In this document: piece by piece, positions 10,152 through 21,501 of the stretch
How the letters are laid out: each line of letters opens with the position of its first letter
Numbering within the stretch: the stretch's first letter is position 1
NCBI GenBank assembly: GCA_905331475.1
Contig: CAJNYU010000609.1
Location: 72,261 to 136,260 of the forward strand
Direction: 5' to 3'
From: Rotaria socialis
Lineage: Eukaryota; Rotifera; Eurotatoria; Philodinida; Philodinidae
Length of the DNA stretch: 64,000 nt
Program-made: the position numbers and the translations under genes
Notes under the pieces: generated by a model
What the model saw: only the letters and a program-made list of their open reading frames with translations
Databases searched by the model: none
Told to the model about the DNA's origin: nothing

Positions 10152-13100
10152 ATGGGACGGCAAGTTCAAGATGTTCAATTTCAAGAGCCTATATTGGTTA
10201 ACTGGAAGATGATAGACGACAAAATATTGCCAACCCACTTGACAAATCCATCGGAAAATGATTCAACACTAATAAAAAAGTTTCGACCTCTAGAAATTGT
10301 GAGTAGATAAGTATATTAGCATAAAAGTGTGTTTCTTTTTATACCATATATAGTACAAGTTTGCTGATGCACTTGACATATGCCTTATGATCATTGGTAC
10401 AGTTAGCTCATTTGCCAGCGGCGCATGTTTGCCATTGCTACTTGTCGTTTATCAACAAGTCACCGATGCTCTTGTCAATTATGGTAAACTGCAATATATA
10501 GAACAAATGGGTCTTCAAAATTTATCTCAATTGTCATGTGAAAATGGAGGGTAGGTTTTAGATGCGAGATTTTGCAGCCTGTGAATATATCAATCGAATA
10601 TTAAGGTTTGATATGCCTAACAATACCACGAGCCCGATTCAATCAATTAAAAATGTGGTGAAATGGTATGTTGTACTCGGATTTCTAAGCATCTTCTTTT
10701 ATACGATCGGCTTCTCGGCCTATATGCTATCAGCTGAACGACAAATTCGTCGAATACGGTCAGTATACTATAGACTTTTAGCTTATTTTCAAAAACATAA
10801 TAAGTTGAAAATATTCAGATTTCACCTATTTCGCAATATTCTCTATCAAGATATGTCCTATTTTGATATTCTCGGTGGTAAAGGCAAATTAACCAATATG
10901 CTTATAGATGATTTACTGAAAATGAAAGAAGGCGTTGGTGATAAAGTGGCTGATTTTATTTCATTATTAGCTCGGATGGTAGGCTGTCTCGTTTTTGCAT
11001 TTGTCAAAGGATGGAAATTGACACTAGTTATTTTAACTGCTGCTCCTCTCATTGTTTTGGTCTTTAATTTAACAATAAAATTCTCTATCAAATACGCAAA
11101 AAAACAAATTGAGGCCTATGCTAAAGCAAATACAATTGCACAAGAAGTATTGACAGGAATACGTATAGTGACAGCTTTCAATGGACAGAAAAAAGAACAA
11201 GACAGGTTTGCTTCGGGTGTTCATTGTCTATTGATCTCATAGGTTCTGTTGTTTTTAGATATGCGGCTAGTTTATCAGAAATACCATTGATTGGAATCAA
11301 AAAAGGCATTGTTCAAGGCTTATGTCAAATATTTTCGAATGTAGCCACTGGGGTTGTTTTCACAGCTGCTCTTGGGTATGGACAATATCTCATTAAAACA
11401 GAATGCCATGCCTATTCGGCTGGTGTACTCGTTGTTGTAAGTCAAAGAATTATTTTCTGAAATAGTGTGAGTCTATACATGCATCATCATATTTAGATAT
11501 TTATTGCCTGTTTGAATACAACTTGGTGTCTTAATCAACTAGTACCTAATTTGGAAAAATTTTCCGATGCTACTGCTTCTAGTTCTTTCATTTTCAACAT
11601 TATTTCGACAGTACGCTATATGCAGTAGTATCTTTTATTTTGTGAAATAAATTCATTCTTTTTACTAGAAATCAAAAATTGATGCATCTAGAACGTATGA
11701 AGGAGAAAAACCATCATCGTTGAAAGGCGAAATTCAACTAAAAAATGTGACATTCACTTATCCTGCTCGTCTAGGACAACCGGTTTGTTTAATTACTTAT
11801 CATGTGATATAAAAATTCATATTTAAAAATATCATCACAGGTTCTTCAAAATGTTAATATCACAATTCCAAGCGGCAAAACAGTGGCTTTAGTCGGACAT
11901 TCTGGATGTGGAAGTAAGATTAACATCTGATTGTTGTTGATATCTTATTTCACGCTGCAAAAATTTAGAAAGCACCACATTAGCATTGATAAATCGCATG
12001 TATGATCCTGATTTTGGTGAAGTAATCACTATGAATACAGTGATTTTTAATATGTCAACACTTGTGATAATACTTTTAGGTATTACTCGATGGTCAAGAT
12101 ATTCGACAGTTAAATATTGAATGGCTTCGTTCACATATTGGCTATGTTGGACAAGAGCCTGTACTCTTTTCGGGCTCAATTGAAGATAACATTCGGATGG
12201 GGAAGCCTCACGCAACAGAAGTTAGTATGCTCTAGTTCTCCATAGAAATTATTCAGACTATATATAATCTTATTTTTGTTTGACTTAGGACGAAGTGGTG
12301 CAAGCTGCTAAAATGGCTAATGCTCATGAATTCATTCTCGAACTACCTGAAGGATATCGAACATCGGCGAAAGGTATGTTAGCTGGTGGTCAAAAACAAC
12401 GAATAGCTATTGCTCGGGCAATTATTTCCAATCCACAAATATTGCTTTTGGACGAAGCTACTTCAGCATTAGGTATAACGGAGCGTATTCTATTCGTTGT
12501 GATAGTTTTATAGCATCTTTTTATATGCAGATAATCGCAATACAAAGATTGTACAAGATGCATTGAATCAAGCTAGCAAGGGTCGAACGACGATTATTGT
12601 TGCACATCGAATCACAACAATTCGAGATGCTGATATCATTCTAGTTTTTGACAATGGCAATGTTATAGAGTGTGGCACGCATATTGAGCTGATGCAAATT
12701 GAAAATGGAATCTATCGTACATTAGCTACTCAACCGGATCAAGAAGAAGATACTAATGAAAAACAACAGCCGTCGACTAATTCTTCATGTAAGTTTAAAC
12801 ATGCAAAGTAATTCATTCTTAACTACAAAGATATCGTTTGAATAGTAACACCGATACGACAAAGATCTTTATCCAGTCTTCAAGAGATACCATTAAATGG
12901 CGACGATGTGAAGGAGAAGAATCCTGAAAAATTATCGCACTTTTCGTTCCATACACCATTTTTGATCAAACTACTAAAACTGAATTCACCTGAAAAGCTC
13001 TATCTAATAGTTGGTTCTCTGTGTGCTATTCTTTATGGTTGTGTCGAACCAGTAGTAGGCCTAATCTATTCAATGATATATGGTCTTTTAGCAAATCCGA

Positions 13101-15119
13101 ATCTTGAAATTCAATCATTGCGTACACAAAATTTATCACTGGGTATTTTAGGTATTTATGTATTAGCTGGCATTGTACAATTTCTTAGTACAGTGACATT
13201 TGCTAAAGCAGGCGAAGCATTAACTTTACGTATGCGTCTGCTCACATTTGAAGCTATGTTAAGACGTGAAATCAGCTGGTTTGATGATGAGAAAAACAGT
13301 GTGGGATCGTTAATTACTCGACTTTCAACTGATACAGCGGCCTTAAGAGTAAACTCCATTTTTTTTGATTTTTTTATCTGTAATCATTTGCCTCTTTCAA
13401 GAACTTAGCTGGAACTCGAATGAATGTGCTTTTTTCATCATTGGGTGCTTTGATTTTTGCATTTACTGTTGCATTCATGACTGGTTGGAAATTAGCATTA
13501 GTCGTTTCATGTTTCACTCCACTATTAATCATTTCGGGCTATTTACAAGGAAGAACACAATCGAAAGCAGGTCACGTTAAAACAGCTAAATCATTCGCGG
13601 AAGAAGGCGGAAGAGTGAGTTCTTAAAAGTTTCTCCCAGTCTTAGAACATATTAAGAAATGATCACATGATATATATAGTATGCGATTGAAGCTATTCAA
13701 AACATTCGAACAATTGCTACTCTCAATCAAGAGCGATTTTTTATCGAAAAATACAAAAATGTATTTGACAAAGATTTTAAGTAAGTGAAATAAAATTATA
13801 AAATACTTTCATACATTTATATTTATACTACAGAAACAAATTGTGTAAAATTCCCATACAAGCGTTAGGCAAAGCGATTGGCAATTCATTTTTATATTTT
13901 ATTCATGTCACAGCATTTAGCTATGGAGCAAGTCTTGTTGAAAGTGGCAATATGGATTTTGTTCAAGTTTTTCGTGTGTTTATTGTCATTAATTTTGCTT
14001 CAATGTCAATTGGCAGAAGTACATCATCAATGCCTGATTACACTGTAGCAAAAGCAGCAACCGAACGTATTTTGACATTTCTTGACCAAATATCGGCTAT
14101 AGATCCCTATAATGACGAGGGTTTAAAACCGGTATGTAGAATATTGTACGTGAAATGATACATATTATGAATCTGTGTATGAATGACTTTAGAATAGCTT
14201 TGAAGGGAATATCGAGTTTCGGGATGTTGATTTTACTTATCCGACTCGAACAAAACATCGAATACTCAATAAATTTAATCTTACTTGTTTACAAGGACAA
14301 ACAACAGCACTTATCGGCTCATCAGGTTGCGGGTAAGCATTGCCATCGATATTACATACAATAGTATATCTACAATTATTTGTTTTATTTAGTAAGAGCA
14401 CAATCATTTCTCTGTTACTTCGTTTCTATGATTCGATCAATGGCCACATCTTTTTGGATGGTCAAGATTTACGAACTATAAATATCAGCTGGCTTCGTTC
14501 AATAATTGGCTTTGTTCAACAAGAACCGATATTATTTGATCGTACCATAGCTGAAAATATTGCATACGGGATCAATGATAGAAAAGTATCACATACAGAA
14601 ATTCACGAAGTCGCCATACAAGCTAATATTCATGAAGAAATCTTAAAATTCCCACAAGTGAATCTTTTTTCACATTTGAAAACAGGATTATTCTTTTGAT
14701 ACATCATAGGGGTATGAGACAAACTGTGGCAATGTTGGAAATACACAATTTTCTGGAGGTCAAAAGCAAAGAATAGCAATTGCTCGAGCTTTATTACAGA
14801 AACCGAAAATACTTTTACTTGATGAAGCGACTTCTGCACTTGATAATGAGACAGAACGGGCAAGATATCTAGTTGCATATGTTTATTTTTACCTTATTTT
14901 TCTAATTTCATTTTTTTCATCAAGATTGTACAAGAAGCTATTGACAAAGCTCGACAAAATCGAACATGTTTAACAATTGCTCATCGACTAACAACAATAC
15001 AGAATAGTGAAAAGATCGTCGTAGTCGATGGTGGTAGCGTGCGAGAAGAAGGTCCACACGAAGAACTATTGCGGAAAAGAGGCTTCTACTATAGGCTACA
15101 AAGGGTAGCACCGCAATGA
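10152..15119 (+). CDS. P-glycoprotein-type full ABC transporter (ABCB1-like)
   Basis: ATP-driven multidrug efflux pump of the plasma membrane. Exons: 10152-10298, 10354-10483, 10578-10758, 10819-11205, 11259-11436, 11497-11610, 11669-11782, 11841-11913, 11969-12021, 12080-12220, 12289-12472, 12531-12788, 12846-13348, 13402-13614, 13680-13780, 13834-14131, 14193-14332, 14393-14657, 14710-14859 and 14925-15119. They sum to 3825 bases (1274 residues; human ABCB1 has 1280). Order is TMD1, NBD1, linker, TMD2, NBD2. NBD1 has Walker A GHSGCGKST (436-444) and Walker B ILLLDE (557-562), but its signature reads LAGGQ (537-541) instead of LSGGQ and the preceding loop is about three residues short. NBD2 has GSSGCGKST, FSGGQ (1174-1178) and ILLLDE. 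The 60-base intron 10759-10818 is in frame and stop-free, and the intron after exon 19 (14860-14924) uses a GC donor. The first extracellular loop is short in this model. The N-terminus ([10 protein letters not shown]) is the first in-frame ATG and its upstream is unproven. Confidence 0.93.
14860..14924 (+). other. GC-AG intron in the P-glycoprotein gene
   Basis: The coding sequence reads SALDNETER up to 14859 and resumes with IVQEAIDKA at 14925, exactly as in ABCB family alignments. The donor at 14860-14861 is GC in the context CGG|GCAAGA and the acceptor is CATCAAG. No GT donor in the neighbourhood keeps the frame without deleting conserved residues. GC-AG introns are a known minor class and typically keep a strong GCAAG context, as here. 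Confidence 0.8.
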
Positions 15120-15284
15120 GACGCACTCGAATGATTTATTCTTTCTGTTTGTGTTTATTCTTTTTTACTAATCAAAAGATCTGCCATATTTTTTTTATTT
15201 AAGACGAAATAATGTTAAACGAAAGATAAAGTCTACGTAGAGCTCAACTGTTTTACGTTAACGTTTTGCCGATAAATTGAACTT

Positions 15285-15290
15285 AATAAA
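15285..15290 (+). promoter_or_regulatory. Candidate poly(A) signal of the P-glycoprotein gene
   Basis: AATAAA lies about 166 bases downstream of the stop codon and is the first canonical hexamer on this strand in the 3' flank that I noticed. Actual use is inferred. Confidence 0.4.
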
Positions 15291-16791
15291 CTCAGGTCGC
15301 AAACAATTATCGTTTTCTGATTTTTTTATATGCGACACAATTCCAGACTAAAGAGAGATGCTATTATTTTAGTTATCTATAATTCAGCCACTTCAGGATC
15401 TCTCGTCCTACAAGTCTTCTTCATTCTAGCGTCAAGTGTTTCTTCTTTTTGCAGTATAATTTTAACGGCCAAAGTTCGGGCATTCGTATAAAGCGATAGG
15501 AATCATTTTTTCGATCACTGAACCGAGTGATCATGAAAGAAATAATGAACTGAAAATATGATATGCTACATTGAACCAATCATATAATCTGATATCTTTT
15601 GTTACGCGTAATAGAGAAAGGATTTTGGTAGAATATTATGGAACCTTGAAAAATTAGAAAAGTTGGCATTTGCAACAACTCGGCAGTTAAGTGCTGTCAC
15701 AGTCGTTATCACGATGACTGAAATCATATTATTGCACAATGTCAGACATGGAAAAATACTGAAAAGTTATTAGTGCAATTCTTGAGAGATTTTACGTATA
15801 CATTATTCTCGATAACACATTAGCGTTGTCTATCACGGCCTGTAGGATAGGTGAGGACTTAGATGGTGCGTATAACTGTCTACCCTATATACTCATAGAT
15901 TTCTTATAAGTCCTGTTTCCCAAAATATAAGATACTAGCGGAAAATAATTGAACGACGAGCGGAAGTTGAAGAAGATAGATGATTTGACCTCTTGCTCTT
16001 TGTGTAACAGAGAGTCTGCTGTGTCAATGTAAGTTCTGTTCTGTAACTCCAAACGTGAGTTTAATGTAAGTTCCATATTTTGTCATTTTCAGGAAATGTT
16101 CTTACAAGCTTTTTCACAAAGATAATCTAAGTTTGACTATCAGTTCTTCTCCAGTCTTATAGACACAAATTAGCACAGAAGAATGATATAGACTGTAATC
16201 TATTGAAGAAAAGTCGATACCAAAAACATCTTTCGACCAGTAGATACTAGATAATGATCTTTACGTTAGATTCTTCTTTTCACTTGAAAAATTAACTGTA
16301 AACTGGTCAGACAGAGGTGGAACAGTATAAAATTTTCCTTGAAGATCTCATAGAAGCAAAATAACACCTTAGTAACTATACTATGTATTGTCTCCCTAAT
16401 ATGGGCATCAATGGAACCGGTTAAAAATACTCATATACGAGAATGCGTATATTGAAAAGTGTTTTGTATTTCTTTTCTTAACCTTTCATAATGTGCACTA
16501 TGGGCTCTTTATTTTCTAATAACTTTTCAACAACATCAGTTGTTTATTTTTTTATTCGAGCACAAAGATATACAGGTATACTCATTTGAAATAGTCCGCA
16601 ATTGAGCTTTATTTGGTCATCACTGAATTTTAACCGAAATCAGTTAATTTCTATTGAAGATAATGCTGCATGATGAAGTCGTTGTACTTCCGTTTTTCAC
16701 CTTTGGTTAAGCTTACACAAAATTTCGTATAATCTTCGACATTGTGAACTACACTAATCCATCTGTTGATGAGACATGACTCAATTATTCG

Positions 16792-16829
<38 letters not shown>

Positions 16830-16830
16830 C
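16792..16830. repeat. (AT)n(GT)n microsatellite
   Basis: A run of alternating TA of about 27 bases passes directly into about five GT units. Simple repeat with no other feature attached. Confidence 0.9.
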
Positions 16831-17595
16831 GACATATCATCCGTCTTGTTTCGACATTATCTTGAAAGGGCACATTTTTTTCTAGCATTCTTTTGCTTTA
16901 CTCAGACTCATGTCAGAGACACGATGTTCTGTACAGTTGTGGTTGATAAAGTATCTACCGTCTGTCATATATCAAGTGGTACAGAATAAATCAATAATAT
17001 TTTATATGTAATTTTTCATATTTAGTCTCGATAATATATTTTTTTTTGTATGAAAAGATGCACCGTGTAATTCTCTGAATTCTTCTTTTTTCAAGACACG
17101 CAGTTTCATCATACAACATAAAGTAATTCAGATCAGATAAAATTGATTAACATGTTGCAATATTAGTTAGCAGTTGGTAATGTATCTTGAGGAAGAGAGA
17201 ATAATATTGTGCAAATGTTTCCTTTTCATAATATAAAATTTGCTTTTCTATAATTTAGACATTTGTATTTTACACCACTTTTCACAGAATTACCTGATGT
17301 ATATTTTCAGTATATATCTCTTTGTGTAGCCAGGAGGTTTTCAAAGAGGGTAGTGTTCTCTAGCGATATAAAACTTCAAGGAGTGTTGAAGGTAGCCTGT
17401 ATTATGTGACTAGATGTACAGAAATTTTGCCGTATTTTGCTTGCTATATTCTTAGTATAGAATTCTTTTCATCAAATCAAAGTAAATTACTGCGTAATCG
17501 CACTGTATTCACTAGTTCTTTTCTATGATTACATTTGGTTCATATGATGTATCTACTCGACTAGTCTGTATGAGTTGGAAAATCTACAAAGAGAG

Positions 17596-17943
17596 TTTTT
17601 CATCATCGTCAAAAACAGACATATTCAATACGTGCCAGTTTCAATCGTAAATAAAACACAGAGGTCACTTGTTCTAATCAAAGAAACGTCACATCATGTT
17701 CCTACTTCCTTTTTCTCCATTTTCAATGAATAATCTATGGGAGCACAAATACATTTGTAAGTAATATCTATGAAAATCTTTAATCCACTATCATGTCATA
17801 TTGTAGAATATCTAAATCGATGACGCCATTGAAAGAAACTGGATGAAAAAGGAATACAAATATTTGATTGAGATTATGTACTACATAAAATTATATACAT
17901 AGTTTGATAGAAATATCAAAACTGTTATTTTAATTATTTTAGT
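17596..17943 (+). repeat. Arm 2 of the diverged long-range inverted repeat
   Basis: Reverse-complement partner of 9053-9416. The pair encloses 8.2 kb that includes the whole P-glycoprotein gene. Both copies end in the same acceptor-like ATTATT(C/T)TAGTG. Differences are scattered substitutions plus small gaps, so this is an old pair and not a recent palindrome or assembly artefact. Confidence 0.7.
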
Positions 17944-18718
17944 GTCAGTGACTTGCTTGCTCTTTTTTGATTTTATGCTCATCGGGCTAACATAAGAAGG
18001 GTGTTGTTATTTCTCTATCTGTCACATATATATATATAAATTAAAGTAAATGATTAGAGTTACTTCGTTTTGTCAGGAAATTGAGAAATTATTTTATTGT
18101 GTGAAATATTTTAGCGTATTTTCACGGATCTTGTTATTTTTAACATGGGTTTTTTAATTGTTCTTTATTGGTAATTGTGTACTTCAATATGTGCAAGAGA
18201 TTGTTGAGCTGAATATCATGTTTATTTTGTTAAATACAAATAATAGTCAAGCAGAAAGTTTATTCGAGCTTGAAAATGTAAAACTATCCGAAACCCGTAA
18301 CATCTTACTCAAAATTCGTATTTTTCAGTCTTTGCATATGGATGCATACGTACGAAAAATATTGGTTTAAATGCTGACACCATCGATTGCATATTTAACG
18401 GGCAACATTTAAATAGACGTATTTTCATGGATGAACTTTCCTGTTAATCGAAGTAAACTCGCAGATGGTTCAGTAGTATAACTGGTTATAAGTTTAAGCT
18501 AATGAACGTAATAACTCAGCTTAAGTCTCAACAGATCTTTCCGCTGTCACTGCCGAAGATTTTTATTAGCCAAATTTTAAAGTCTCCATTGTTACATATG
18601 CCATTTTATCTGTTTGATGATCTCGTTTAAAAGTTTTTTATTAAATTTATTTTCTTCTTATGAGTTTGGTAAAATAAAATTGGACAGTGAAAAGTGTCAA
18701 ACAAACAGAGTACTGTTA

Positions 18719-19771
18719 TTACAGGCAATTAAGATCTTTCCAATCAACTTCAGGTAAGTTGACAACTCCGTATTCTGCTGCAAGTTCATTTACTCTCGTA
18801 TAATTAATCGGCTGTGTATCATGAATGGGAGTGACTTTCTCTAAATAATATTCTCTGCCCGGTGGTGTGAACGATATCTGCACATAAACTGGCTTTGAAT
18901 TGACATTTCGAACCGATTGTGTCACATTCCGTGGAATATAAACTGTTGTACCAGCTGGTGCACAAAATTGATCCCCAGCAACATAGAACTGAAGCGTACC
19001 ATTGATCACATAAAATGTTTCATCTTCTTTCATGTGATAATGAGTTCGAGCTCCCTCGTTAATATATATTAACCCTTCAATAAGTGTGAATATGTTTGCC
19101 GTTTGACTTCCACGAACAATAATTCTGTAAATGCCATTGGGATATGGTAATGCATGAACAGGTTGACCCCCATTTGGCGGAACAACTACGTACGAATTTT
19201 GGTGTTGGCAATCTAGGAGCAAAATGATATTCATCAATAGTATAAATTAGTATTTATCGATTGAACTGAGATGCGATTTTTGTTACTCGGGAAATAAAAG
19301 TTCTAGACGGTATAATACTATGTCCGAAAAGTCATGATCAGCTTCCATATTTGGAATCTATCTATTACTTTCCGGACTATTACCGAATCCACTGTTTATA
19401 AAGCCTGTAATTTGTAGATATAATAAAGCTATGAGACTGATTTCATCGCCATTGTAGCCAAACTGAGTACTACAAGCCCATATTTCATGCACCATAATGC
19501 ATTCCACTCACATCCAAGTTACTGCGTTCTCTTGATATTCTTTGATACTATTTCTCTTATTCCAGCCCTTTTTTAGGGTAAGAGGTTCCTTTTTAAAACT
19601 TATCTCAGATGACTTAACAATTGGAGTACACTCTAATGAATAGCAAAGTTTATCTATGCAGAATATCTATAATTATCTTGGAGATTAATAAAGTCCTTTT
19701 CTAGAATCAAATATGTACTTACAGGCGATACCAATAACGAGCATGCTAATCAATTTGTTAAGCATATGCAT
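18719..19771 (-). CDS. Secreted single-domain cupin protein (copy 1)
   Basis: Exon 1 is 19723-19771 and exon 2 is 18719-19212 on the minus strand, 180 residues. The intron begins GTAAGT and ends CTCCTAG, and a Tyr codon is split across it. Exon 1 encodes only a signal peptide (MHMLNKLISMLVIGIA). The cupin β-barrel follows. Motif 1 is intact: His-Tyr-His and, four residues later, Glu in 'HYHMKEDETFYVINGTLQFY', the usual metal ligands. Motif 2 reads 'IPRNVTQSVRN', with Gln where the fourth ligand His normally sits. Metal binding may therefore be altered, or the protein may be non-enzymatic. It is a paralogue of the cupin at 21502-22792, same strand and same exon design. The family resembles bacterial quercetin-dioxygenase-like cupins; the substrate cannot be inferred. 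Confidence 0.82.
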
Positions 19772-20429
19772 CTTATTACAGTATAACTTTGATCGATAAG
19801 TCTCTTTTCAAATGAAATATACTAAGACATATTCGCGTCATTATATAGGCAACGCATGTTAAGGGTGTCTTCCGTTTTCGGGCTGATATAAAAAGAGCGC
19901 GTGACACATTTTTATTATTCAGGATGACTTCCGTATTATTAATCACAAGCAAATATTTACGATTATCGCGCCCTATCTTTGACGAGCTTGAGCAAATTTT
20001 TATTTGCAAAGATGAGAGGCAAAATCTACTTATATGGAACATATATTGCACACGTTTAGATCCATACATAACATGAAAGGCAGAAAATAAGGATTTTTTC
20101 GTGTGGCACATCTAATAACGTGTAATACACACATTTGTAGCCGAACTGGCTTATCGATCTGCTGATCCCATTTGATACAAATCGGTAAGCACATACATAA
20201 ATATCAGTGAAAAGTACTCATAGAGCACAGTTGAGCGTCAGACGTACACATAAAAAACGTAACCTTTTCAATAACCAAATATAAATTGGTTCTATTATTT
20301 TCTAACATATTATTTCTTCAAAGTGCGCGTGAAACTCATGCAATCCTAAAGTAACACGCATTCCGCTTTCAGAGACCCAACATTTTCTGCTTTTAATGAA
20401 TGGTACATACTTGTAAACGGTACAATCTA

Positions 20430-20542
20430 TCGGATTGTAACTATTTTATACGTACTTCCGTTAAGTCGAATTGTAACTATTTTATGCGTACTTCCGTTAA
20501 GTCGGATTGTAACTATTTTATACGTACTTCCGTTAAATCGGA
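20430..20542 (+). repeat. 36-bp tandem repeat, three units, reading-frame preserving
   Basis: Units start at 20430, 20466 and 20502 and differ at a few positions; each contains ATTGTAACTATTTTA and CGTACTTCCGTTAA. The period is exactly 12 codons, so an overlapping open frame (20400-20645) reads a 12-residue repeat, CNYF(I/M)RTSVKS(D/N), three times. Coding status is unknown. Confidence 0.85.
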
Positions 20543-21436
20543 GTGCATATATTGTTTAGCATATCGTGGAAGTGCGGATGTGGGCGCGCGTGTAGATGGT
20601 GCTCAGGTTGTTCTTTGGATCCAGCTGTCGCGTCTTGAGGTTTGAAAGATGGTTTTCCGTGAGGGTTTAAGTTCAGGATGTTGCCAGGAGTTCACGATAT
20701 TTGTAACCGTGTTTATTGATTCGGAATGGGGATTGTTTGCTGGCTTAGTATACTTTTTTCATCTTTAGGTATAGTCATATGGATGTCTTTACTGGGAGCT
20801 TTCTGTGCACTACGATAGGAATCATAATATCAAAATTTATAGTGTAGATTCTTCGAATTGACTTCTGGATTAGCAATTCTAAACTCTGAAAGATGTTGCA
20901 ATGATTTGTCCTAGCGCCTTCTGATCCAAAATCCTGTTTTATGCAATTAAATTGCACGTTTACAAAAACTAAAAATATATTTGAAATCAATCCGCCTGGT
21001 GGTATCTAACTATATATAAAAAAGCGTCATTCTTCATGAAAGTCAGCGTTCGTGTTGCGGTAGTGAGGAATAACCAGAAATCCTTAGAGAGTGTGGATTT
21101 GAGTGTGCTGTTCGCTCACACTCCACAGTCAGGAAATTTCTCGAGATTGATGAACGTTTCAACAATAGGATTACAGATTTGTATGGTGTTTTACTCTGTA
21201 AAATCAAGCGATCATAATAGACTAGTTAAAACGACCTATCGGAGAGTCCTCGATTTATCGGATAATGAGATTCTGAGAAATCGTTCTGAAGCTATGATGT
21301 GCCTCGAAGTGATGAAAAAAATGAATCGTTCACCGACGAAACAGTTTCATGAAGGCAAAATAACCAATCAGTTATAGTTATAATGCAATTTCATCATCTA
21401 GTACTTAATGTGCAGTGTGATTATATATGAGTGTTT

Positions 21437-21442
21437 TTTATT
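21437..21442 (-). promoter_or_regulatory. Candidate poly(A) signal of cupin copy 2
   Basis: TTTATT on the plus strand is AATAAA on the coding strand, about 60 bases after the stop codon of the cupin gene at 21502-22792. Confidence 0.5.
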
Positions 21443-21501
21443 ATTCAGAATGAAATACAATGAAAACAATTGATGAAACCTATTAAAACATTGAGTCTCG
21501 T

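Larger units (their letters stand above)
15291..18718. other. Intergenic, no convincing gene
   Basis: About 3.4 kb of AT-rich sequence with only short, family-less open frames. It contains an (AT)n(GT)n microsatellite at about 16792-16830 and the second arm (17596-17943) of the long-range inverted repeat. A stretch at 18463-18540 (ATGGTTCAGTAGTATAACTGG) looks faintly tRNA-like at its 5' part but has no T-arm. Confidence 0.5.
19772..21501. other. Intergenic between the two cupin genes
   Basis: About 1.7 kb. It contains a 36-bp tandem repeat (20430-20542) and, at 21036-21377, an open frame of 113 codons that matches no family I know and lacks splice partners; I do not call it a gene. Around 20560-20720 the sequence is locally GC-richer than its surroundings, which may mark an old insertion. 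Confidence 0.45.

Noticed and set aside
10484-10561. Shorter alternative intron in the P-glycoprotein (acceptor at 10561)
   Set aside because: It puts the next exon in a frame that stops at once. Using the acceptor at 10577 restores the family sequence and gives a total divisible by three.
18463-18540. tRNA-like start (GGTTCAGTAGTATAACTGG)
   Set aside because: No T-arm GGTTCGAAT-type box at the right distance and no acceptor stem pairing.
21036-21377. 113-codon open frame on the plus strand
   Set aside because: No similarity to any family I know, no signal peptide or domain, no splice partners; could be chance in this region.
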